From positions 14,619,796 through 14,683,795 of the forward strand of contig NC_045140.1 of the NCBI RefSeq assembly GCF_008831285.2: a stretch of DNA of 64,000 bases. The letters run 5' to 3'. The first letter of the stretch is position 1. Each line of letters opens with the position of its first letter. Source of the DNA: Nymphaea colorata. Taxonomy: Eukaryota; Streptophyta; Magnoliopsida; Nymphaeales; Nymphaeaceae. A program made the position numbers and the translations under genes. Positions 13,972-24,258 of this stretch are shown piece by piece. The notes beneath the pieces were generated by a model. That model worked only from the letters and a program-made list of their open reading frames with translations, was not told the origin of the DNA and made no database searches.

Positions 13972-14651
13972 TGATTTACATTAAATTAGTGTTCATGAAC
14001 ACATTGGAATGTTCATATTTTGTTTAAAACATTTTCTAACATGAATAAGAATTTAAGAGGTCTGGTTTTTATCTTTATATATATATATACAAATGAAATC
14101 AAACATGAAGACAATTGTTTTTGTGCATATCGTTATTAAACGTGTATAGTATACGAGCAGTACGTGGAAGTGTCCTTCGTTTTTACTAATACAAGCGTAG
14201 CCTTCTTTGTCCTTTTTACCAATACACATTCCCAGTGCACACAGGGTCGTTGAAGAAGTAGCACTAACTTTTCTTTTGATCAGCAGGTTTTATCCTAAAA
14301 GCGTCGACAAAAGGAATTGGTTTTACATCTCACTCTCTTTGTTGATCGATGAGAATCAGCCTTCCAAATACAGTGACGTACTTTCGAAATATATTCATTT
14401 CAGCTCGGCCTTATGTTGGGGTTGATTTTGACAGCTTTTAGGACAGCTTGAAGCCCAATAAATTCGAATCCATATATACTTTCACGTTATTTTGCATAAA
14501 GTCATTTGACCCTCAATCATTCATAAAGAAAAATATTTTATTTCTTCTGATGATTTATTCATATGGATCCTAGGAAGAATGTTGAACTAAAAAATAATCT
14601 TGTGCTCTTTGTAGTTGGGAACTGATGACGGCACAAGCTATACACAATTAC

Positions 14652-14671
14652 TTTTTTTTTTTTTTTTTTTT
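14652..14671. repeat. poly-T run
   Basis: About 20 consecutive T bases lie in intergenic DNA. Read on the minus strand this could be the poly-A tail of an old retroposed copy, but no matching body was recognised. Confidence 0.9.
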
Positions 14672-16437
14672 GCGTGCTTCTCTTTTGAGGTTGGTCGGTA
14701 ACCAGTTTTAGGGCAAAAAAGTGAAAGAGAAGTGGGTGCTTGTTAATTTATTATTGAAGCTGAAACGCCAGTATTCAGGCCGGTGTGACCTAGAAGGCTC
14801 AAAGCAGAGGCGGAGCGAGAACTTTTTTCAGGAACGGGCTTATCTAAGTAGAACTAAACTAAACTTGAATTTAAAAAATAGATTACCCAACTAAATTTTT
14901 TTAATTTTTGTAATGTAATCTTTTTTTTCAGTTAGTTGAGGTGGGGCCATGGCTTAGGTGCCCCCCCCCTCCATTCGCCCATTGCTCGAACACATGCACC
15001 CTAATCAACATTCTTTATCTACCGAAAAGGTAAAACAAACTTGCCAACAACAACATTTCACCATTCCTACTGGATCAATCAAGAGGGAAGAGGGTTATAA
15101 AGAGATCAAACAAGAGACATGTCTCATCTCACTCCTTTGTCTTTGCCCAACCAGTTCCACTATGTCCCTTACCGGGAAGGAGAAAAAAAAAGTGTTTAAT
15201 AACAAGTGAAGTGAAAGTGAAAGTGAAATTGAAATTGAAAAGCAATGGCAGATTAACCATAGACAATGGAATTGGACCAAGCAGCTAACATTTCCTTAAA
15301 CATGGACATTAACTTCACAAACTTTACTTATTCTTATCGTAACAATTTTATATATGTAATTATTTATAAACATAAATACCTCTTAAAACATTAATTAAAG
15401 TTGTTGAACCGAGCATCCAAAATTTTTTGACTCCGTTCCGTTGGTGTTGCACTTGCAGGGAGATGGAAACAAAGCGACAAAAGGAGGAGTGGGGGAGTCC
15501 GGGCCTCGTTTCATCCACATCATCGGCAGGCGAGTGCTGCCGAGCCACGTGTCGCCCGGTCCTTTGCGAGGCCGTGGGGACCACAGCTCTTCCTCCCCCA
15601 CCCACCCTGAATGAATGAAGGAAGAAGGGACTTTGAAAATGAAAAGTGAAGGGAAGGAAGGAAGAGGGAAAAGAGAAATAAGGTTTTTCTCCATGGCCCT
15701 TCTCCTCTCCTTCCCATTGGTCCACCTGCCTCTTCCCCCTCGTACTCTTCTAAGATTCCACTTTTCCGGAAAAAACTCTTCACTCGGGCAACCGGCTATA
15801 ATGACGGAGATGCCCCTGTTTGAAATGACCTAAATGCACCGCCTCTCCTTGGATCTTTAGGGATGGGCGTTTTCGTAAAATGATTGCCAGGTGGGGTGCC
15901 ACCGCTCGGTTTTGTTATAGAAAGTGGAGATCTTTTGATTATTTAAAAGAGTGTACATTTATAGTAATGGTAAGGCATGCGTGTGTTCATTTCCCGGCAG
16001 GACGACCCCGCCGGACGGACGGCCGGCATCCAGATATAATACTATAAAAAAAATTGGAGAAAAGAAACAAAAAGGAAAGGCGGAAGAGAGCAGACAATTA
16101 TATATAGAGAGACTCCACTTTTACATTTATGGAGATATCTAGAGAGAGAGGGAAAGAGAGAAGAAGGGGACATAGAGAGATAATCACAGGGATGGTGTAA
16201 ATTGGTGTAAACCATTCTCATCTTTGCACCTTTTTTTTTTTTTTTGGTTTCCTGCAAGCATCTCTCTCTTTTCCTTTGCTGCTCCTGGCTCTGCCCCTCT
16301 GTCATCATTTGGGTTTGTGGAGTGGGGGGTAGAGAGTCCGGTTTTTCAGATCGGACGGCCAGGAATTCTGGGGTTCATGCGCAGATCCTTGTAAGCAAGT
16401 CCTTAGAGAGAGAGAGAAAGGGAGGGCGGGAGAGGAG

Positions 16438-19211
16438 ATGTGGGATCTCAACGATTCGCCGGAAGAGAGGAGGGAGGCATTCCTAGAAGAGGTATATGGG
16501 AAGAAAGGTAAAGGAGTGAAGTCGGCGAGCCAAAGCATCAACTCGAACGACAATTCAAGCTCGTCGGCGGTGGTGATCGAGGGCTCCGACGAGGAGAGAG
16601 GGACGCCCGGCTGCGGCGACGAGGAGGAGGAGGAGGAGGAGGTGGTGGTGGAGGTCGAAGAAGAGGAGGAGTTGGAGGACGACGGTGGGAGAAGAAGCAG
16701 GAGGAGGCGGATGAGCAGCCGGATCTTCGGGTTCTCCGTGGTGGGAGGGCAAGACGATGAGAATTGCTCGTCGGAAAGCGAGGGCAACGCCAGTGCCTGC
16801 ATCATCACGAGGCAGTTTTTCCCTGTAGGAAAGGAGAGCGAGGACGGTGATATCCCTCCACTCTCCACTGGTGGCGGTGGTGGCTCCGTTCTACCGAGGG
16901 CTCACTGGGTCGGTGTAAAGTTTGGCCAGTCTGAGCAGGTGGGCTCGGCCAACAAGGCGACGGACGCGTCTCAGCCCATCAAGAAGAGCCGGCGAGGTCC
17001 TCGATCCCGGAGCTCGCAGTACCGTGGTGTCACGTTCTACCGCCGGACCGGCCGATGGGAGTCCCACATATGGTTCTCTCTCTCTTTCTCTCTCTTTTTT
17101 TCTCTCTCTCTCTCTCCTATGGATTTTTATGGAGGCTTTTGCGTGATGGTGTTTGATGCAGGGATTGTGGCAAACAAGTGTACCTAGGTACGTATAAAGA
17201 GCAATAGATTATCTAAGGAGAGCATGATGCAGGTTTAGAGCGAGAGAGGGAGAGAGATTATTATTATTATCACTCGTTTTGTCATTTTCTGTTAATGAAT
17301 TCCGTAGAGTATGCAGTTAAACTGATCTTGAGATGATCTTTCCTGTATAGGTGGATTTGACACAGCTCACGCTGCTGCGCGGTATTCTAATATACACCCT
17401 TCTCATTTGCTTATCATACTTCTTGAAACGAAGCTGCGTTCTTCAATTTTTTGCTAACTTTCTTGGGGTGTTTTGGATGCGTTCCTGCAGTGCATATGAC
17501 AGAGCTGCAATCAAGTTCAGAGGAGTAGATGCGGACATCAATTTCAGTTTGGAAGATTATGAGGATGACTTGAAGCAGGTGAATTGAGAAGAGGAGCAAT
17601 TTAATCGCTTCTTGTTTCTTCCTTTTCCGTCTTATATACTCGTATTCGACTCTGCAGCATACTTACTGTACGTAATTTCTTTTTTTTTTTTTTATGGATT
17701 TGGATGTTTCCCTTCAGATGAGCAACCTAACTAAAGAAGAATTCGTTCACGTCCTTCGTCGGCAAAGTGCTGGCTTTCCAAGGGGGAGCTCCAAGTATAG
17801 AGGGGTCACATTGCATAAATGTGGAAGATGGGAAGCTAGGATGGGCCAGTTCTTGGGGAAGAAGTATGGATTTTCAACCCTTTCTCTTCTCCTTTCCTTA
17901 TTTGTAAATTATCGTCCGGTAGACTGAATTTTTTTGGTTCTTGATGGTTGAAATAGGTATGTCTACTTGGGCCTTTTTGATACCGAAGTGGAAGCGGCAA
18001 GGTGATGTCGATACCCAGTTACTTGTTAATTGTTATGTCAAAAGTTCAAATTTCTCCAATTTAGAGGATACCCATCTCCTAGATTTGCTCAAAAACTTGA
18101 TTTATGAGTGGGCAGGGCTTATGACAGAGCGGCAATTAAGTACAACGGCAAAGATGCGGTGACGAATTTTGACCCGAGTATCTATGAGAACGAACTTACA
18201 TCTACGAGTAAGGGGCAGGATAAACAGTTCTTCTCGTCCTAAAGAAGGATCTTTTTGAAGTGATTTTGGTGACTTCTTTTGCCTGTGTGTAGGCGGTGGT
18301 GATCTTGATCACAACTTGGATTTGTGTTTGGGGAATTCGAATTCTAAAAAGGATGGATTGACATCAATGGATGTCGATCGCTTGGGGAGTCTTGATTCAA
18401 CTTCAATGCGGCTCCAGCCAGATTGGAGAGTCGGCGGAAATGTCAAGTCAAAGGTACGCCTTCAATCCGTGTCCAAGTAATTTCTTGCTCGGTTGTCCGT
18501 CTCTTAATTCATTAGAATCAACACATATTGCCAACGGGGAGTTGCATCGAGTTATTGATAGATTCGTTCTCCTGTTGTTGCTCAGATGGATGAGGTACCA
18601 AAATTGCCGGATAATTGCCGAGTAAAAGACAACGGTTTCCTTCCTCATCGCCATCATCCTCAGAACCATCCCGGCGACTTCTCCGGCCCAGGGCAAATAT
18701 TTCTCAACCATTGGCAGTTCCTCCCTCAGTTTCCGCTAAAATCGAACGAGTTTACAAGACTAGGACCGTTTAAACAAGGTGTTGAGACTTTGCCCGCGCC
18801 CTCACCCTCCACGGTTCACGTAATTCAGCAGCAACTGAACCACAGTCCTCTCCTCCCTGGATCGTATCATGTCAGTGTGGGGATCTCCTCCCTTCTCCTT
18901 TCATTCTGTTCAACCTGGAAATTGCCATTGAATTCTGAATGAAAACTGAGATCCTCACATCCATGTTTATCGTCTTCCAGGTTCAGTACGCGAATCCAGA
19001 GGGCCCGAGGATGGGAGGCCTCTCGCTGGCGTCGCCAGCTAGTGAGCAAGAAAGGCAGGCAGGATGGGGGAAGCAACATGCCGGTAAGAGCACTTCCTGG
19101 ACTAATTCCGCCCCACTCTTCACAAGCCCTGCAGCATCATCAGGATTCTCCCCACAGACCATACACCCAAATTGGCTGCAGAAGAACGGCTATCACTCTC
19201 TCATGAGATGA
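16438..19211 (+). CDS. AP2-like: euAPETALA2-type transcription factor (AP2/TOE-like), ten coding exons, miR172 target
   Basis: Predicted nuclear DNA-binding regulator of floral transition and floral organ identity (function from the family). I place coding exons at 16438-17072, 17162-17187, 17351-17381, 17491-17578, 17718-17863, 17957-18001, 18116-18207, 18293-18453, 18586-18870 and 18981-19211, all with GT/AG borders, joining to 579 codons plus none left over. Residues 3-8 are DLNDSP, an EAR-like repression motif. An acidic Glu/Asp tract (about 60-83) is encoded by a (GAG)n run. The conserved motifs SRIFGFSV (about 94-101) and QFFPV (126-130) follow, then a basic stretch [10 protein letters not shown] from 182. 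AP2 repeat 1 is at about 195-254 and repeat 2 at about 287-346, with intact YRGV, WE-H/WEAR and AA-AYD-AAIK elements. LDLCL (363-367) is a second EAR-type motif. AASSGF (554-559) is encoded by the miR172 site. The 26- and 31-nt exons inside AP2 repeat 1 are the sizes I recall for euAP2 genes. A GTAAGA near 19084 could be an extra donor, but reading through stays open. The AP2 versus TOE subclade is not resolved. Confidence 0.95.
16618..16680 (+). repeat. (GAG)n-rich coding repeat, acidic tract
   Basis: A GAG/GTG triplet-repeat stretch inside AP2 exon 1 encodes a run of Glu with a few Val residues. Because the unit is a triplet, changes in copy number would keep the frame. The tract lies between the DLNDSP motif and the IFGFSV motif and outside both DNA-binding repeats. 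Confidence 0.85.
19129..19149 (+). promoter_or_regulatory. miR172 target site in the last AP2 exon
   Basis: The 21-nt site starts ctgcagcatcatcaggatt and ends ct. It matches the miR172 complementary site known from AP2/TOE genes and encodes part of Pro-Ala-Ala-Ser-Ser-Gly-Phe. It lies about 60 bases before the stop codon, its usual position downstream of the second AP2 repeat. In the family, miR172 acts here by transcript cleavage and translational repression. Confidence 0.95.
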
Positions 19212-20879
19212 GCACAGTGTCTCGAGGACAATTCAACAGGCACAAGAAGAACTCTTCCGGAATATAATCTTCCCGGAGTTCTATTGGTGCTTTTCTCAAA
19301 CAGCGATCGACTATTCATCGCGAAGTTGTATGTAGAAGAACAGGAAGAAAGCTGTTCAAGGTGCACAATTTTGTAACTCTACCAAAGATTCTATACCGTA
19401 TTGGGTGCTAACCTATTGGAATATGTCCATCATTTGGTTTTGGGTGAGGCAGATATTGACCAACAGTTGGTTTCCGGCAAGTGGTACTTAATTTGGTGAA
19501 AGTGTTTGCCTTGAAATTATAATTACTTTGTTGGGCAGCTAACCAGAACGTCTGAGCAAAGGAAAAGAAAGACAAAATAATGGAAAGATGACCGGCCGGA
19601 AGTGTGATACATCACTTTCCTCGCCCTTATGTGAGTAAGATCACGGCAACATGCGTCAGAGCGGTGCCATAATTACGGAGAGGGACGTTACCTAAGATCA
19701 AAATGAAAGATGTAGAGAAAGCAAGCCAAAGCAATCATAAGAAAAGGTTAAAAAAATAGTTTTCTGCTTCTTTGTTTTTCCTTTTCGTCGATTTCTCTTA
19801 TTGTCTTCTTTTTCGATGGGAATAATGGCAAGTGAAAAAACCTATATGCTTTGGTTTTTTACAGCCTTGTCGTACTATCCTTACACTGCCCACATTGAAA
19901 GAGGCTCAGATCAGAATGGGTCTGAGTCGATGCTGCTAGTTAGGTACTGTTTGGACGCAGTCGGATAAAAGGGTAGCTTTAGCTTCCCCTTCTTCCTCTT
20001 TTTCTCTCGTCTTTTTCATTCTTTTTTTACCACAGTTCCCTGGTTAAAAAAAAAAATAAATAAAGAGAAAGTATTAACCGGTTCTCCCCATCTCTACCTC
20101 TGTACCTCTTTTTAACCATCCTCTCCGGTTAAAGCACGGGGTTAACCGGTTGGGGGTTGCGGGAAATCAGTAAAAAGGAGGGGGTATCTGGGTTTTACAC
20201 ATTTCTGATCATTTACTGGCGACCGTGGGCGGGGCAAGATCTTGTAGGCGTGAGAGCTGCGTCGCCCTAGATTTCCTACCTGCAACAGATCTAACTCCAA
20301 AGATACCTACCTGTTTGCTTTGGCTTTCTTTATTAGTATATCGTTGAAGACTTCTTTGTTTTCCCCATAATGCTATGTTTGATGGATATTTCAAGGAAGT
20401 CGGAATGGATTTGATTGGTGTGACTGTTGTCTAGAGATGGCAAGAGAGATGGAGAGAGAGATTGTGAGAGAGAGAGAGGTTGTGTGTCTAACAAGGAAGG
20501 CAACGTGAGACTAGATTGGTATGGGAGTGACATTCACGTACTGACAGACGTTTTCCATTTATAGTGAGTGGGGGAAGCGAGGCCAAATCTAGGTCCGACC
20601 GTTTTAGCTCCCTTCCCTTATAAACTTTCTATTCAAAGTAAGGTATCGGAAATATGCTCTTTATCGAAACCAGACATCGTACTCGTTATGGTCTCTTTGG
20701 ATTTTGATTAGTCCATTATCATATTCATCATATTTTCCTTTCAAGAAAGAACATATATCTATGTATATATTAGGCAGAGCTCTCTTTTTCTTTTCCCACT
20801 TTTCTTTTGCTTTTAAAGGAGAAGGGTGCCCCTTGAATTTCCTCTCAAATTACGCAATCTGTTGAGCGTGTGACGAACG

Positions 20880-20881
<2 letters not shown>

Positions 20882-20921
<40 letters not shown>
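20882..20921. repeat. (AG)20 microsatellite
   Basis: An uninterrupted AG repeat is followed by an A run. It is intergenic. Confidence 0.95.
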
Positions 20922-20924
<3 letters not shown>

Positions 20925-22689
20925 AAAGAGATGTTGGTTCTTGACTCTCTTAAATAACCTAAATCATCGCCTCTCTCTCTGCGCAGCGATTCTTTATAGG
21001 AAACGCATAAGATGGTAGAAAATGATGAAGAATTGAAGACTCGGCAGAGCTAGGCACCCCCCTCTCTCTTGTTCCATTCTTTTAATGTTCGACACTGTGC
21101 CGTCGTGTCGTCTCGTTACAGGCCTGCTACAACATGCACCCATGACTGCACAAAGCGTGGGATTCTTCTTTTCATGGTGGTGGTGCTAGAAGTAGCAGCA
21201 GCACCAGCAGCAAATGAGAAGAGGGAGGGCATCCCTCCGCCATCATTGAGACTCATGGGGACCCCCCAACTCCTCCCCTTATACGTGGAAGATGGTAGCC
21301 GCCCCCTTCCCATCATCATCATCCTCAGCAGCTGTAGCAGTAACAATTCAGCTTCCATGATTGTCCAGTGGTGGGCATCCTGTTGCGTCGACGATCCCTT
21401 CCCATTTATGACTCCAGCAGACAGTCTCAAATACGTAGATGTCCCTCCTGGCCTCCTCCTCTCCCTCTCTTTCTCTTCTAAAATCGTACGAGTCTTCACT
21501 CTTCACCGACATGTTGCTGTCCTTCCCAAACTCCGGGGAAGGGAGTCCATGAGCGAAAATGGGGTATCTAAGTTCTTATGTTTTCTTTATGTCAGATGCA
21601 TGAAGTGCCTTCTAAAGGCCTATTTCTTCTAAAAGGACCATATATATCACATCAATACAGTGAAATTTTGAAACAAAAAAAAAAGCATGAATATATAAAA
21701 AAACTTGCAAAAGCAAAACTTTTAGACGCACTTGTCCTTCACAAGCTTATAGGAACAAATAGATATTTATGTTTTTCCTAATTTTTTATGATTTAACACC
21801 ACTTTTCTAATTACTCATGACCTGATAGTATTATGCCAACCGAGAAATAATCCCTGCATTGTATGCGCACAGATGTCCCTATGAAATTTATCCCGTCCCC
21901 ATGTTAATGCCGCTCACGGTACTCTTGACTGTTAATTAATCACATGCACTAGGCATCCAACAGCATCCAATTCCTGCACGGAACTTGGTGCATCTAATCG
22001 ATTATGAAGGCCTACTTGGCTCTGGAAATATCGCAAGATCACTCTTATTTATGACCGCTTTCATACCAAAACTCGGTCTCGTAACATATAATATATACCT
22101 GTTTCTTGGGAAACCATAAGAAAAAATCGGCATGTATAATCTTGAAATTAAATAATATACGCAAAAGTTAGATGTTTGGTTTATTCCCGTTAATACGTAA
22201 CGAAATTGTGCCGAAGCTTAACAGTGATTTGATATTTTGGCACATAGACATCATGTGCCCTTGACTTATCTATGTGGGGTTATTTTGAAGTTTTCTTTCA
22301 AGTTGGAACGGAAACAGAAAGTTTGATACCTAAGGAAGCACTTTCTTGACAGCAATGAGGGAGTCGTGAGGAGATTCACAATCAGCCAGTTCCTTTATGT
22401 CCGTCGGAAAAAAATACTTGCAAATATGTCCAAAAAAATCAACAGTGTTCCTTATCATGAAGAAAGAGGGAAGTCCTATGAAAGATGCTTCCAAAATAGT
22501 ATTAATTTGAATGCGATTTCCCAAAGAAATTGCCAAAGGCCTCAAGGCCCCAGTTCAATTGAATTTTTCACAACCTTGTTCCACAATATTCCCTTCTACC
22601 GTCTCTAACCAAGCTACTCTCTCTCTCTCTCACTTCTTGTTGTTTGGTGACGCCTTGTCACTGCTTTTGCCTTGAATGAATTCCCATTT

Positions 22690-22873
22690 TCTCTCTCACT
22701 CTCTCTCTCTCTCTCTCTCTGCTGGAGATGCTAAAACTAAAGTCCGGTTCTTGCAAGGATCCGATCATGATAGACAAACATACAAAATATCAACAGATGG
22801 CATAACAAATTCCAGGATAGTTATAACTAGAATTGCTGGAAATTTTGTTCAAAAGAGGAATTCTCTTGAAACA

Positions 22874-22912
<39 letters not shown>
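22690..22912. repeat. two (TC)n microsatellites with a short spacer
   Basis: CT-rich runs at about 22690-22720 and 22874-22912 flank about 150 bases of ordinary sequence. A third, shorter CT run lies just upstream at about 22617-22631. CT-rich tracts like these are common in plant 5' UTRs, but no coding exon follows that I can support. Confidence 0.85.
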
Positions 22913-24133
22913 GCTTAACAAGATTGCAGAATGGATCATCTTCTACTTGATTGGTCTCTTCATAGAACACATTTGGTTTGAGAGAATCTTCTGGCTTTCT
23001 AAAGGAAAGTTAGAGTTTAGGGGTTTTTCTCTGTTTTTCCTTTCTCCGTTGAGAGTGTCAAGTTCGCCGAAAGTTAGGGTTCCGTGTTTTACGATTTAAG
23101 CAAAATATTTCTGTGAGTCGAAAGCAAGGAGATTTGGTCAAAATATCTCTCCTCTTTTAATCCACTTAAATCAGCTCCTGGGTAGATTGGTTGTTTCTAA
23201 AAAAGACTCAAGGAGTCGGCAGCTCTGATCTGTCTTAACTAACAGTGCTTGCAGATATTAACATTAGTTTCAGGCTCTGGCTTCCTATTCTTAGTAACTG
23301 ATCACCTGGGCTGTTGGTCAAGTACTAAATCTATTAACTGCGCTCTAATACCAATTCCTAGTAGATTCATTCTAACTCGAGCCCCCAAAAGTGTGCTGAC
23401 GAACTTCCGTTTTGTTTGATCAGTGGAGAGTACCCATTTGATCTCCATCTGCCCGTCAATCTGTATTGGGACATTTGAGGACAGCGTCGAGAATTTTAAT
23501 CTTTTCTTTTCTTTTTTTTTGTAATAAGACATGAAATCCTATACTCTACAATTGTCAATTATTGAAAATTACCTTCCGTAACTTTAGTGCTGAAATAAAT
23601 GTTTATTATAACTGCTAAAACATCATTTGCAGGTAGTCAGGCCTAAACTCTCCTTACAGCAGCAGTATATTTATAGCCCAGTGTAATCAAAATCGGCCGC
23701 ATACTAGCTCGCAACTAAAAGGTTCAACAAACATGCATTTTCCATTTATATTTTAATAGTTTAATCTCCCATTTGGTGGGCTTTCTGTAGATAGGAATGG
23801 AGTTAGGGAGAGCTTTACCTCCTTCTTCTATTAGTGTATGAAAGTACAAAATTATGCATTTGGAAGCCAATCTAGCCCTTCATTTTTATGATCATGTCTT
23901 TTCTATATTGATTGAAATTGTAAAAAGTAAAGTTGTGTTCAGCTGACATCCTAAGAAAATGATGTTTGTTAAAAACAGGTTTCTTGACTATAACAAGAAG
24001 ACAGATTTCAAATCTGAAAAAGGCTACAAACTATGACAACTATCTCATTAATGTTCTCCCTATAAGTCTTTGAAGATCCCTTACAATCTTTGATACGAGA
24101 CTAAACTTCTGGAGTGTTACATTGACAACCTAG

Positions 24134-24258
24134 TGTTTCTTTTTTTTTTACCTGTTTTTGAAACTTGATCCGTGTGTTTGGGCTGTGAAAATCATGTGTT
24201 TCTTTTTCTTTACCTGTTTTTGAAACTTGATCCGTGTGTTTGGGCTGTGAAAATCATG
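24134..24258. repeat. 63-bp tandem duplication
   Basis: Two head-to-tail copies begin at 24134 and 24197, each starting tgtttct and ending aaaatcatg. They differ only in the length and make-up of the internal T run. The near identity suggests a recent slippage or unequal-exchange event. Confidence 0.92.

Larger units (their letters stand above)
806..16437. other. intergenic region, no supported gene
   Basis: This is 15.6 kb of AT-rich DNA with stop codons throughout. The open frames are short, overlap on both strands and match no family I know; the densest cluster is at 8505-9165. Recognisable contents are one copy of a dispersed repeat (1885-2030), a degenerate 'gagttgactc' repeat near 7255-7330, a 34-bp tandem duplication (11975-12042), an (AT)24 tract (12433-12480), an inverted-repeat MITE-like element (13293-13559), a (TC)n(TA)n tract (13909-13968), a poly-T run (14652-14671) and a possible hAT end (from 14805). 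The last 300 bp are purine-rich and GA-repeat-rich and probably include the promoter and 5' UTR of the AP2 gene. Confidence 0.6.

Noticed and set aside
16305..16868. A 187-codon minus-strand frame rich in Ser and Leu.
   Set aside because: It is the antisense shadow of the acidic (GAG)n part of AP2 exon 1.
21069..21632. A 187-codon plus-strand frame with a 127-codon minus-strand frame over it.
   Set aside because: Composition is driven by CT- and GCA/CAT-rich runs; no domain, and both strands are equally open.
23339..23353. Minus-strand TGGTATTAGAGC, one base from the copia primer-binding site TGGTATCAGAGC.
   Set aside because: No LTR end (CA) sits beside it and no gag, integrase or reverse transcriptase could be read in the neighbourhood.
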